Below, one piece after another: positions 32,057 to 40,541 of a stretch of DNA of 64,000 nt. The stretch is taken from assembly GCF_014852585.1 (NCBI RefSeq), contig NZ_JACVBX010000003.1:124001-188000 (forward strand), written 5' to 3'. How positions within the stretch are numbered: position 1 is the first letter of the stretch; every line of letters starts with the position of its first letter. Both the position numbers and the translations under genes were made by a program. The notes below the pieces were generated by a model. That model saw only the letters and a program-made list of their open reading frames with translations, made no database searches and had not been told where the DNA came from. The DNA is from Pseudomonas sp. PDM18 (GTDB lineage Bacteria; Pseudomonadota; Gammaproteobacteria; Pseudomonadales; Pseudomonadaceae).

Positions 32057-32446
32057 ATGAGCAACGACAACCGCAAGGCCGGCGAGCAGGTCCGCCGCGA
32101 AGTGATGGGCGACGCCTTCGTCGACCGCGCCCTGGGCAACGCCACCAAGTTCACCCAGCCACTGCAGGACTTCGTCAACGAGCACGCCTGGGGCGGCGTG
32201 TGGAACCGCGACGGCCTGCCGCTCAAGACCCGCAGCCTCATCACCCTGGCCGCGCTGACCGCGCTCAAGTGCCCGCAGGAGCTGAAAGGCCACGTGCGCG
32301 GCGCGCTGAACAACGGCTGCACGTTGGAAGAGATTCGCGAGGCGCTGCTGCATTGCGCGGTCTATGCCGGTGTTCCGGCAGCTATCGATGCCTTCCGTGC
32401 GGCGCAGGAAGTGATCGACGCGTGGCAGGCGGATCAGAAGGTCTGA
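32057..32446 (+). CDS. carboxymuconolactone decarboxylase family protein
   Basis: 129-residue member of the carboxymuconolactone decarboxylase/AhpD-like superfamily (PcaC-type). The core LKTRSLITLAALTALKCPQELKGHV and EIREALLHCAVYAGVPAAIDAF is recognisable; there is one histidine-cysteine pair (HC) rather than the CxxC redox pair of AhpD, so a peroxidase-reductase role is doubtful. True PcaC would normally sit with other beta-ketoadipate genes, which are absent here. Function unassigned. A ribosome-binding site AAGGAGCC lies ahead of the ATG; likely co-transcribed with the RlpA-like gene. Confidence 0.85.
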   Translation: MSNDNRKAGEQVRREVMGDAFVDRALGNATKFTQPLQDFVNEHAWGGVWNRDGLPLKTRSLITLAALTALKCPQELKGHVRGALNNGCTLEEIREALLHCAVYAGVPAAIDAFRAAQEVIDAWQADQKV

Positions 32447-32586
32447 TTGTCAGCAGCGCCAATAGGCGCTGTTCGCGGGCGTGGCCTGCTCCTATGAGTG
32501 CGTTGCACGCCGTTGCTCTTGCCTTGAGGGCTTCCAGCGAAGCATCCGCGCGCGCCGAAGTGCCCCTTTCAGGAGGCCGAAGGTGA

Positions 32587-32775
32587 TCGGAATTTCAGGG
32601 GGAGAGCGGCATGGATGCCGCGGAAGCCGCGACTGGCCAGGGATGGCCCTTCGCGGCGGCCCCCTGAAATTCCGAAGAACCGAGGGTACTTTTCGCGAAG
32701 CGAAAAGCTGGATGGCAGGGACAAGACCTTTGCCTACTTTGGGTGGGGCGGCCATCCGTCGTTTGCCAAAGTAGG
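32587..32775. repeat. array of nested perfect inverted repeats in a 444-nt gene-free region
   Basis: The 32447-32890 gap between two convergent genes contains no plausible gene but six perfect inverted repeats. A 16-bp outer pair (32587-32602 with 32660-32675) encloses GCGGCAT/ATGCCGC (32606-32621), CGCGG/CCGCG (32619-32631) and GGCCA/TGGCC (32635-32648). Next come CTTTTCGC/GCGAAAAG (32689-32707) and CCTACTTTGG/CCAAAGTAGG (32733-32775). This looks like an extragenic palindromic element of the kind dispersed in Pseudomonas chromosomes; copy number cannot be seen from one window. The symmetrical hairpins could also end transcription from both sides. Confidence 0.8.
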
Positions 32776-32890
32776 TCGCCCGAGGGGGCGAAACGAGAAG
32801 TCCGCGTGCATGCCGACGCGGCGCAGAAAGACCTCATCCGAAGCAAATATCCTGTGCTTCCACAATCACCGAGTGCACGGCATTTCAGCC

Positions 32891-33715
32891 TTACGGGTAA
32901 CTGAACCGCTTAACCAGCGTCAGTTCCCCCGGCTGGCGCATCGGGATCAGGAAGGACTCCTGCTTCTCGTTCACCGTCCCCTCTTCCGTGACGATGGTCA
33001 CCTGCGCCGTGGTCAGCGGCTTGGCCGCGTTCACGTCGCCCGAGCTTTCATCCGAGCTCCAGCCGCCGCCGTAGTAGTTCACGTAGACCAGGTACTGCCC
33101 CTTGAGCGGAGTCGGGCTGGCGATGATTTCCGGGCCGTAGCCGGTGGTCACGTCGACATCCTGGGCAGCACCATTGGGCAGCGACCGGTTGCCGTACCAG
33201 ACGTGCCCGCCATCGGGCGTCACCAGGTGCAGGTCAAGGTCGGTGTTGTCCGAATCCCAGGACAGCATGACCCGCAGCTTGGCCGCCACCTCGCCGCCAC
33301 CACCGCCGTGGTAGAACTGCACGCGCTTGCGCTGCTGGCCGTCCGGGCTGACGACTTCGACGCTGTTGGGGCCCGCCGGGAAGGCGAACGGACGGTCGAA
33401 CTTGCCGTCGCTCTCCACCCGCATCGGCATGGCCACGCCATTGACCACCAGGCGCGCCGGCTCCTTGCTGTCCTTGGGCAGGCCACGGATTTCGCCACGG
33501 ATGCGCGCCGTATCGGACTGGTCCTCCCGCGCGTTCACTGAAGACGCCGGGTAGTTCACCGTCTGCCGGAAGTCGGCCTTGTCGCCATCGCCCGAACGCC
33601 AGCCGCCCAGCGGGGTGTCCAGGCTGATCGGCGATTCGGCGGCCTGCGCGCCCAGCGGGATCAGGCTGGCGAGCAGGGACAGGTGGAGCGCGTGGGCGAG
33701 TTTCATGCTGATCAT
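32891..33715 (-). CDS. magF: MagF, DUF2135 periplasmic protein of the alpha-2-macroglobulin operon
   Basis: 274-residue predicted secreted protein (signal peptide MKLAHALHLSLLASLIPLGAQA) with a C-terminal DUF2135/YfaP-like domain: LSWDSDNTDLDLHLVTPDGG, then YGNRSLPNGAA and YLVYVNYYGGG. In P. aeruginosa MagF was found in the inner-membrane complex with MagA, MagB and MagD. ATG 33715 overlaps the magE stop by 4 nt; ATG 33706 is also possible and has a GGA at better spacing. It is a clear paralogue of MagA at the other end of the operon. Last gene of magABCDEF; the palindromic region lies downstream. Confidence 0.88.
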   Translation of the reverse strand: MISMKLAHALHLSLLASLIPLGAQAAESPISLDTPLGGWRSGDGDKADFRQTVNYPASSVNAREDQSDTARIRGEIRGLPKDSKEPARLVVNGVAMPMRVESDGKFDRPFAFPAGPNSVEVVSPDGQQRKRVQFYHGGGGGEVAAKLRVMLSWDSDNTDLDLHLVTPDGGHVWYGNRSLPNGAAQDVDVTTGYGPEIIASPTPLKGQYLVYVNYYGGGWSSDESSGDVNAAKPLTTAQVTIVTEEGTVNEKQESFLIPMRQPGELTLVKRFSYP

Positions 33716-35355
33716 TCCAGTATCAGGCGACGGGCCAGGCTTTCCACGTAGCCCTCGTCTTGTCCATTGGGGTGCGCCTGGAAGGCCAGGTGCAGGTATT
33801 CATGAGCCAGGTCGAGGCGGTCCTGCTGGGAATACAGGCCACGCACATAGATGCGCTGGCGTTCGCGGTCGACGTAGGGCCGGCCACTGCTCAGGCGGCA
33901 CACGGCGAAGGATTGCAATTCTTCATAACCAGCCTCTGTTTCCAGGCGCGGGCGCCAGTCGCGGCGCTGCACCTTCAGCCAGCGCTCGGCCTCGGGCAAT
34001 GGTTGGCAGGCGGCAATCGGATTGCTCCAGCGGCTGAGGCTGGTGCGCAGGAAGGCACGGGCGAGGATCGCGTCATAGCGCAGGCCCTTGGCGGCCTGCT
34101 CCTGGGCGTCGCGCCAGGACAGCTTCGACTGCCCCGCCTCGTCCGAGTGGTAGGTGACGGTGCCGCCGGCCAGCACCAGATCGGCAGTCCAGGCCGCGAT
34201 ACCGCGTGCCGCCTCGCTGGCCGGACGCGGCGCCACGCGCTGGCGTTGACTGCTGTCATCGATGCTCAGGCAGTCGCCGCGCGGGGCGCCGTTCTGCAAC
34301 AGGTAGGTGCGGATAGTCACCGCCAGCGCCTTGGCCGCTTCCGCTGGCGTGGCGGAGGCTTCGCGGTCGAGCACGCGGGCGACATATTCTTCGCGGGACA
34401 GACGGGCCGTCAGGCGTGGCCCCTGCGCACCGCGCTCAAAGAAAAGGTCACCACTGCTGTTCACGTCGAGTCGAACGCCATTGGCGAACACCACATTCTG
34501 CCGGCCGGCCAGCAAGCCTTCGACCGCCGGCTGATTGCGCGCGTCGTAGACCTCTTTCAATGGATAGCGGCTGAACAGCCCGACCTCCACACATCGCCCC
34601 GCATCGCTGGGCCACGGCGCCGGCAGCGCAGCGCCGATGGCGTTGCCGTACTTGGCCAGTACCGTCTTGCTGGTGCCCGGCCCACGCGCCCACAGCGGCG
34701 TGCCATCCACCAGCCAGCCGGCGAAGCCTCCCTCCCGCTCGCCGCCTTGGTCCCAGCTCCAGGTCTTCACCCGCAGGCGTCCACCCAGGGCGGCGGGAGC
34801 GCGGCCTTCGTCGGCGGCGAGGCTGACATCCAGCAGCACCTTGCGCGCCTGCTCCTGGGCCGGCAGGTGCTGCAGTTGATCGAGCAGTTCGGCGACCGGA
34901 ACTTCGGTCTGCGGCGCCAGCTTGTCCAGCTGGGCGATCCAGGCCGGCGCGTGGCGCGCCTGCCAGTATTGCTGCCAGACCGAGCCGTCGATGCCCAGGC
35001 GCTGCGGCTGGAAGTACAGACCGCAGGACTTCACCAGCGCGGCGTCGCGCTCGATGCTCTGCCCGGCCGTGCAGCAATAGACCTCTTCCCTGCTTTCACC
35101 TCGGCACGAGTAGGCCGGCTCCTGCTGGCCGGTATCGCTGAGCCAGGCATAGACGAACAGCTTCCACAGGCTGCCCAGCGGAGCCTGCAGGTCGGCCGGC
35201 AACGGCTGGCGGTCGAGCACCTGCTGCGGCCCGAGCCGCAGCAATTCGTCGCCCTGCGCGGTACGCCAGGCGAGCTGCGCCGGCTCTTGCGAGCCGGGCG
35301 CCGCCAGGGCACTCAGTGGCAACAGCAGGATCAGCCCGGCCAGACGCGCACGCAT
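33712..35355 (-). CDS. magE: MagE, DUF2300 protein with PBP-like, SpoIID-like and HExxH segments
   Basis: 547 residues with a signal peptide (MRARLAGLILLLPLSALA). Family DUF2300 (E. coli YfaQ), no established activity. Reading the sequence suggests three parts. (1) About 20-250: a penicillin-binding-protein-like series, SLWK (Ser62, Lys65), LVKSCGLYFQ (Ser110-Cys-Gly) and RVKTWSW (Lys197-Thr-Trp), in PBP order and spacing but with Asn and Gly replaced. (2) About 290-440: a SpoIID/LytB-like stretch LSREEYVARVLDREASATPAE then AVTIRTYLL. (3) C-terminus: DLAHEYLHLAFQ, an HExxH zinc motif at 518-522 with acidic residues after it. These assignments are inference. Starts 3 nt after magD. Confidence 0.85.
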   Translation of the reverse strand: MRARLAGLILLLPLSALAAPGSQEPAQLAWRTAQGDELLRLGPQQVLDRQPLPADLQAPLGSLWKLFVYAWLSDTGQQEPAYSCRGESREEVYCCTAGQSIERDAALVKSCGLYFQPQRLGIDGSVWQQYWQARHAPAWIAQLDKLAPQTEVPVAELLDQLQHLPAQEQARKVLLDVSLAADEGRAPAALGGRLRVKTWSWDQGGEREGGFAGWLVDGTPLWARGPGTSKTVLAKYGNAIGAALPAPWPSDAGRCVEVGLFSRYPLKEVYDARNQPAVEGLLAGRQNVVFANGVRLDVNSSGDLFFERGAQGPRLTARLSREEYVARVLDREASATPAEAAKALAVTIRTYLLQNGAPRGDCLSIDDSSQRQRVAPRPASEAARGIAAWTADLVLAGGTVTYHSDEAGQSKLSWRDAQEQAAKGLRYDAILARAFLRTSLSRWSNPIAACQPLPEAERWLKVQRRDWRPRLETEAGYEELQSFAVCRLSSGRPYVDRERQRIYVRGLYSQQDRLDLAHEYLHLAFQAHPNGQDEGYVESLARRLILE

Positions 35356-35358
35356 GGA

Positions 35359-38300
35359 TTACTGGACCTTGATCTTCGCCAGGGCCGGCTGCTGCTCCAG
35401 CGCCTGTTCTTGCGGCGCATAGAGGCGCTGGTAGCGCGCCGGCGGCAGGACGAACTCGCCCTTCTGCGAGAAGCGGACCAGATGGCGGAAGCGCAGCTCG
35501 CCGCTGAGGGTATCCACCGGCACGCCGTAGAACAGGTCACCCGGCTCGTTGCGCGCACGCTCCAGGCTGGTCGCCTCGACGCCGCCCAGGCCGCTGATCT
35601 GCAGGCCCCAGGTGGTGCGCTCGACATCCGCGCCCGGCGGCAGCGGCACTTCCAGCATGCCGTAGCGCAGGGCTTGGGCCTGCTCGGTGGTCAGGGTCAC
35701 TTCGTCGAGGTACAGCTCGTCGCTGGACAGCGGCTTGTCGCCCAGAGCCTCCGCACTGAAGGCGAAAGCGTCTTCGCCCGGCACCAGGCGCAGCAGGCGG
35801 CGCTTGATGGTGACCGGCAGCTGGCTGGCCGGGGTTTCGGCACTGCGGAAGCTCACGGAAGCATTGAGCGGACGCGACGGCGCGGCGCTCAGGTCCAGCT
35901 GCGCCGGCACCTCCTTGCCCTGCCAGCGCCAGAAGGCATCGCCGGTGGTGCTGTGGCTTTCCTTCCAGTCCGCGACCGGCTTGGGCAGCTCGGCAGCCGG
36001 AGCGTCGGCCACGGCGCGCTGCATCCAGGTCAGCGCCAGGGCGCGTTCGAGGGTGGACTGCTGCGGCGCCAGGCTCTGCAGCAGAGCGCGGGCGCGGCTG
36101 GCATCCACGCTGCCGCTATAGAGCTGCACAGCGCGGGCGAATGGCTGGTCGCTGGTGTTGAGCTTCAGACGAGCGGCATCCAGTTGCTTGGCGAAGCCTT
36201 GCGGTAGCGCGATCTTGTTCTGCTCGGCCAGGCTGGCCGTCAGCACGCGCGCCACCGCCAGGCCCAGCTCGGAGTCCGGCTGGCCCATGACCAGGCTGTC
36301 CTCGCTGTCGAAATCGTTCACCGACTTCGCCGCCTCGCCGCTGCCGGTATTCTCCAGGTCGGTGAGCAGGCCGCTGACCAGGGTCTGCACCGGCAACTTC
36401 ATGTCGCGGGCGAAAGCCAGGATCAGCGCGCGTTGCAGCAATGGCGTGGCACTGGCACGCGCCGAGTACAGTTCCAGCACGCGCTGCCAGTGGTCCGGCG
36501 GCAGCTGGATTTCCAGCGCGCGGCTGGCATGCCAGTCGGCGTAATAGGCGTAGGCGGTGAGGAAGGCGTCGTTGTCTTCACCGCCCCACCAGGTGAAGTA
36601 GGCATCCGGGCCGGCCATCTGCACCAGGCGCAGACGGCTGGTCTGCATGATCAGGCGCAGGCGATCGCGCACGCGCGGTTCGCCATTCGCCAGCATCGGG
36701 TAGGCAACGCTCAGCGGCAGCAGCTGGCTGGCGGTCTGCTCGACGCCACCCCAGGGGTAATTGAGCAGCGAGTCGAGGTTGCCACGTAGCAGGGCCTGGG
36801 CGCTGTCATCTAGGCGCAGGCTGACGTCGCGGGCATCCGCCGGCAGCTGCAGCGGGGTGTTCTGTGCGTTGACCTGCAGCGGCCGGGACTGCAGCACCTG
36901 CCAGCTGTCCGCCACCAGGCTGAAGTGCACGCCGAGGCTGTCGCGTACCTGCCCGTCCTGGCGCAGCTCGACGCTCCACTCGCCATCATTGAGCGGCTGT
37001 TGCGGCAAGGCGATGTAGTTGACGCCACGCTTGAGCTCCAGCGCCTGGGTCTTCTCCGCGCCGTTGGCCCGGATCAGCAGCTCGGCCTTGGTGTCCTGCT
37101 CGCCCTGGTTGAAGACAAACAGGCCGAGGTCCGGCACATCGCCCGTGCGGAAGCGTTTCGGGCCACTCCATTTCAGGTACAGCGGCTTCTCGGAGCGGAT
37201 GAACTGCTTCTTCTGGCCGACCTGCCCCTGGTCATCCATGGCGCGGGCGGTGATGCGCCAGCGGGTCAGGGAGTCGGGCATGCGGAACTTGAACTGGGCC
37301 TTGCCGTTGGCGTCGGTGACCAGTTCCGGCTCCCAGGCGGCGGTGTCGACTTCCTCGCGGCGCGGGCGTTCCAGCACCTTCACGCCGCGCTCGCTGCGGT
37401 TGGCGCGACCGGGCGCGCTGGGCGTGCCGGGCAGCGCCACGTCGTAACTGATGAACGCGAGACTGGCGCTGGTGCGCACGTTGTTGCGGCGTGGGTGGTA
37501 GAAGAACTGGTCGATGCCCGGGGCGATCTCCGGCTGCAGCGCGTAGATCATCTCGTCGACCACGCTGACAGTGAGGTGGCTGGAGACGGGCTTGCCGGCG
37601 TAGGCGGTGTCGAGATTGACAGTGACCGTCTCGCCCGGCTCGTAGCGCTCCTTGTCGGTGCTGACGGCGATTTCTACCTGCGGTACCGCAACCTTGATGC
37701 CGGCGTTCTGGAAGCTGTAGTCGCCGCTGCGGGTGTAGAGCACGGAGAAGGTCAGGTTCGGCGAGAACTCCGGCTTCACCGGGATGCGCGCGCGGTACTG
37801 GGTCGGGTTGAGCTTCTCCAGCTTCAGCCAGTCGCCTCCCTTGGACAGCAGCGCGGTGGCCTCGACCTTGTCGCGCTCCAGCGACAGCAGCGCGTCATCC
37901 ACCGGCTCGGGGAAGGTGATCAGCGCCAGCGCTTCTTCGCCGGCCTTGTACTCGGGCTTGTCGAGGACGATTTCCACGGTGCCCGGCACGGCCTTCACGC
38001 CATCGCCGCTGACCGAGTGGCCGGTGCCGCCGAGCAGCTGGCCAGCCTTGTCGCGCAGCTCGACGCTGTAGGTGCCGGGCTTGTCGAAGGTGATCGCGAA
38101 CTTGCCGTCGGCCACCGCGCCGTCGCCGCTGCTGCGGTCTTCCAGGCGCAGCCAGCGATAGGCGGTGGGCTGGATCTGCGTCTGCTGTTCGGCGGCGTAG
38201 CTGAACTCGACCTTGTCCCCGGCGGCGCTGAAGCGCTGCGGTGCGCTCACGCGGTAGCGTGCGGCGCCGCGCTCGATGAGGATTTCCTTGCTGGTCTTCA

Positions 38301-39912
38301 CCCGGTAAGCCGCGCCATCGCTGGCAAACACGGTGAGCATGTAGCGGCTGGGTTTTTCCGCTGCCGGCAGATCCAGCGCGGCGCGGCCCTGTTCGTCGGT
38401 GGTGATCTGCGCGCTGCTCAATTCAACGGGGAACTGGCCGAGGTACTGCAGTTCGTTGTCCACCATGGACAGCTGCTGGGCGCGCAGGCTCAGCTCCAGG
38501 CGGGCGTTGGCCACCGGCTTGCCGTCCGGGTAGAGGAGGATCAGGTTGCCCTTCACCGGCTCGCCAGTCTTGAAGTCCGGCTTGGCCAGGTCGAGGGAAA
38601 TCTCGAAGTGCGGCTTGATGTATTCGGCGACGCGGAAGGCGCTGCTGTAGGTCTGGTCGCGGTAGTCGAAGCGCAGCTCGTAACCGCCGGCCACGGCGTT
38701 GGCCGGCAGCTGGAAGCGGCCGTTGGTGCCGCTCTTGGCGTCGTACTTGAGGTCCAGGGTCTGCAGCGTGGTGCCGGCGGCGTCGATCACCGACAGGCGC
38801 AGCGGCGCGCTCTGCGGCGCCTGCGATTCGCGGGAATTCTTGAACTCGCGGCCGACGATCTTCAGCGATACCCAGTCGCCCGGACGGTACAGCGGGCGGT
38901 CGGTGAAGGCGTAGAGCTTGGTGTCGTAGATTTCGCTGTCGTAATAGAAGTTCTCGGAGACGAAGACACCGCCCTCCTCGTCCTCACCGATCACGAAGGA
39001 GCGCTCGGGGCTGACGTGCTGCAGGCGCAGCAGGCCGTCGGCATCGCTGCTGCCGCTGCTCATCACGCCCAGGCCGTCGGTCCACAGCACCTTGGCGCCG
39101 CTCACCGCCGTGCCTTCATGCTTGCGCGCGGTCCACACCAGCAGTTCGTTGCCGGCAATCTTGCTCACCGCGACGCTGTTGGAGACGAACACCACGGTGG
39201 TCGCGCGGTATTTGCCGACCAGCGCCTCGACCAGATAGAGGCCCGGCTTCAGCTTGCCCAGCGGCACGTAGACGTTGCCCGGAGCGACGTTGATGAACTC
39301 GCTGGAGGAACCGGCCAGGGTGACTTCCTTCGGCGGCTGGATGGGCTTGGCATCCCACAGCGGGTAGCGGAACTGGCTGACCATCGGCAGGCCGGGGATC
39401 GGTGCGTACTGCGGCTGCGCGTCGTAGGGGGTCGGCGCCTTGATCGCGTTGCCCATCTTCAGCTCAGGCACTACTTCGGTGACCTGCTGGCGCGATTCGT
39501 AGGAGAAGGTCCGCTGCATCACCCGACGCGACTTGCGGTACCAGTTGTCCCACAGGTAGGCCAGGGTATTGGACAGGCCCTCGCCCTTGAACTGCCCCTC
39601 GGACAGCACGCGGTGCAGGTTCTTCTGGCGCTTGAGGAAGTCCAGCGGCTGGTCGATGCGGTAGACGCGGATGTCGGCGCCGCCATACGGCTCCATGCGG
39701 TAGCGACGGTAGTCGCGGCCCGGCGCTTCCAGGCGCACCTTGGCCACCTCGTCGGAAGCGAAGCTGCTGTCGGCGAGCAGGAAGAACGACTCGCCGGCCA
39801 TGGGCGTGTAGCCGCTCACCGGGACATCGTCGTCCGCCTGCACGATCGCGGGCGCGGCGGCGAACAGGCCGGCGCAGGCCAGGGCAGCGGCAATGCCGCG
39901 CAGCACGTTCAT
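35359..39912 (-). CDS. magD: MagD, bacterial alpha-2-macroglobulin homologue without thioester cysteine
   Basis: 1517-residue secreted protein with signal peptide ([20 protein letters not shown], cut near VQA). It has macroglobulin (MG) domains, an MG2-type segment ([20 protein letters not shown]), the A2M domain near 850-930 ([20 protein letters not shown]) and a thioester-domain-like helical region from about 1040. There the usual GCxEQ reads [10 protein letters not shown]: Gly1056 replaces the cysteine, so no thioester can form, as in the YfaS/MagD branch. In P. aeruginosa MagD lies in the inner-membrane/periplasmic fraction, binds neutrophil elastase, is processed from about 165 to 100 kDa and is controlled through RetS and RsmA. 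ATG 39912 overlaps the magC stop by 4 nt. Confidence 0.95.
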   Translation of the reverse strand: MNVLRGIAAALACAGLFAAAPAIVQADDDVPVSGYTPMAGESFFLLADSSFASDEVAKVRLEAPGRDYRRYRMEPYGGADIRVYRIDQPLDFLKRQKNLHRVLSEGQFKGEGLSNTLAYLWDNWYRKSRRVMQRTFSYESRQQVTEVVPELKMGNAIKAPTPYDAQPQYAPIPGLPMVSQFRYPLWDAKPIQPPKEVTLAGSSSEFINVAPGNVYVPLGKLKPGLYLVEALVGKYRATTVVFVSNSVAVSKIAGNELLVWTARKHEGTAVSGAKVLWTDGLGVMSSGSSDADGLLRLQHVSPERSFVIGEDEEGGVFVSENFYYDSEIYDTKLYAFTDRPLYRPGDWVSLKIVGREFKNSRESQAPQSAPLRLSVIDAAGTTLQTLDLKYDAKSGTNGRFQLPANAVAGGYELRFDYRDQTYSSAFRVAEYIKPHFEISLDLAKPDFKTGEPVKGNLILLYPDGKPVANARLELSLRAQQLSMVDNELQYLGQFPVELSSAQITTDEQGRAALDLPAAEKPSRYMLTVFASDGAAYRVKTSKEILIERGAARYRVSAPQRFSAAGDKVEFSYAAEQQTQIQPTAYRWLRLEDRSSGDGAVADGKFAITFDKPGTYSVELRDKAGQLLGGTGHSVSGDGVKAVPGTVEIVLDKPEYKAGEEALALITFPEPVDDALLSLERDKVEATALLSKGGDWLKLEKLNPTQYRARIPVKPEFSPNLTFSVLYTRSGDYSFQNAGIKVAVPQVEIAVSTDKERYEPGETVTVNLDTAYAGKPVSSHLTVSVVDEMIYALQPEIAPGIDQFFYHPRRNNVRTSASLAFISYDVALPGTPSAPGRANRSERGVKVLERPRREEVDTAAWEPELVTDANGKAQFKFRMPDSLTRWRITARAMDDQGQVGQKKQFIRSEKPLYLKWSGPKRFRTGDVPDLGLFVFNQGEQDTKAELLIRANGAEKTQALELKRGVNYIALPQQPLNDGEWSVELRQDGQVRDSLGVHFSLVADSWQVLQSRPLQVNAQNTPLQLPADARDVSLRLDDSAQALLRGNLDSLLNYPWGGVEQTASQLLPLSVAYPMLANGEPRVRDRLRLIMQTSRLRLVQMAGPDAYFTWWGGEDNDAFLTAYAYYADWHASRALEIQLPPDHWQRVLELYSARASATPLLQRALILAFARDMKLPVQTLVSGLLTDLENTGSGEAAKSVNDFDSEDSLVMGQPDSELGLAVARVLTASLAEQNKIALPQGFAKQLDAARLKLNTSDQPFARAVQLYSGSVDASRARALLQSLAPQQSTLERALALTWMQRAVADAPAAELPKPVADWKESHSTTGDAFWRWQGKEVPAQLDLSAAPSRPLNASVSFRSAETPASQLPVTIKRRLLRLVPGEDAFAFSAEALGDKPLSSDELYLDEVTLTTEQAQALRYGMLEVPLPPGADVERTTWGLQISGLGGVEATSLERARNEPGDLFYGVPVDTLSGELRFRHLVRFSQKGEFVLPPARYQRLYAPQEQALEQQPALAKIKVQ

Positions 39913-40541
39913 CGGGTCAGGAAGGACAAGCGATAGACGCCGATAAAGTTGGGATTGGATTCGTCGGGTATCCATCGGGTGTCCTTCCATGTCATGAGTT
40001 GTTGCAGGCTGACCGAGCGCATGCCGTTGTCGGTCGCCGTACGAGTTCCAGTGTGATAAGCAATGTCGCGGCCCATCCAGATCATCAGATGCTGGTCATC
40101 GCCCTGGTCGAAGAACATCAGGTCGCCGGGGCGCGCCTGGTTGAGGTCGCGGCCAACGAGCTGGCTGTTGTATTGAATGAGTTTGATCGCGTTGACGTAG
40201 GGGCCGGTCTTGCCGCCGCCCTGCTGCCAGGTCTGCGCGAGATTGCGCTGTGCGTCGGACAGTTCCAGCTCCGGCGGCAGGTAGCGGTTGGACATGCCGT
40301 TGGCGCGCAGCCACTTGGCGTCATGCACCTTCAGCGCCTCGTTGGCGGCAAAGCGCACGAGGCCGGCGCAGTCCTGCTGATACCAGCGCGGGTTCGGACC
40401 GCGGCGCAGCTGCTCCTCGGCGATGCGCACGAACCAGGCGCGGAACACCTGGGTCTGCTGCGCATCCAGCGCCGGCTCCGTTGCGTGCGCCAGCGTGGCG
40501 AAAAGCAGACCGGCCAGCAGCATGTGGGGTTTGCGGATCAC
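39909..40541 (-). CDS. magC: MagC, DUF1175 protein with NlpC/P60-like Cys/His pair
   Basis: 210-residue exported protein of the DUF1175/YfaT family (signal peptide about residues 1-21, [14 protein letters not shown]). The core resembles NlpC/P60 papain-like enzymes: [18 protein letters not shown] gives a candidate nucleophile Cys58, and [22 protein letters not shown] gives His151. That points to a peptidoglycan or amide hydrolase, but family activity is unproven. The start is GTG 40541, whose GTGA overlaps the magB stop by 4 nt and which follows GGAAGG; ATG 40552 and 40523 are alternatives. The longer frame upstream is out-of-frame magB sequence. Confidence 0.85.
   Translation of the reverse strand: MIRKPHMLLAGLLFATLAHATEPALDAQQTQVFRAWFVRIAEEQLRRGPNPRWYQQDCAGLVRFAANEALKVHDAKWLRANGMSNRYLPPELELSDAQRNLAQTWQQGGGKTGPYVNAIKLIQYNSQLVGRDLNQARPGDLMFFDQGDDQHLMIWMGRDIAYHTGTRTATDNGMRSVSLQQLMTWKDTRWIPDESNPNFIGVYRLSFLTR

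Noticed and set aside
32587-32675. Possible insertion-sequence remnant (16-bp inverted ends)
   Set aside because: Only 57 nt lie between the arms, there is no transposase fragment and no target duplication is evident; a palindromic extragenic element explains it better.
32615-33541. A 308-codon + strand frame running from the palindromic region into magF antisense
   Set aside because: Half of it is translated palindromic repeat and half is the reverse complement of magF. It has no ribosome-binding site and no homology.
33760-39936. Two very long + strand frames (815 and 1003 codons) opposite magE and magD
   Set aside because: Both mirror genuine secreted-protein genes and have shadow-like composition. 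Overlap with real genes over their whole length and the absence of any family motif argue against coding.
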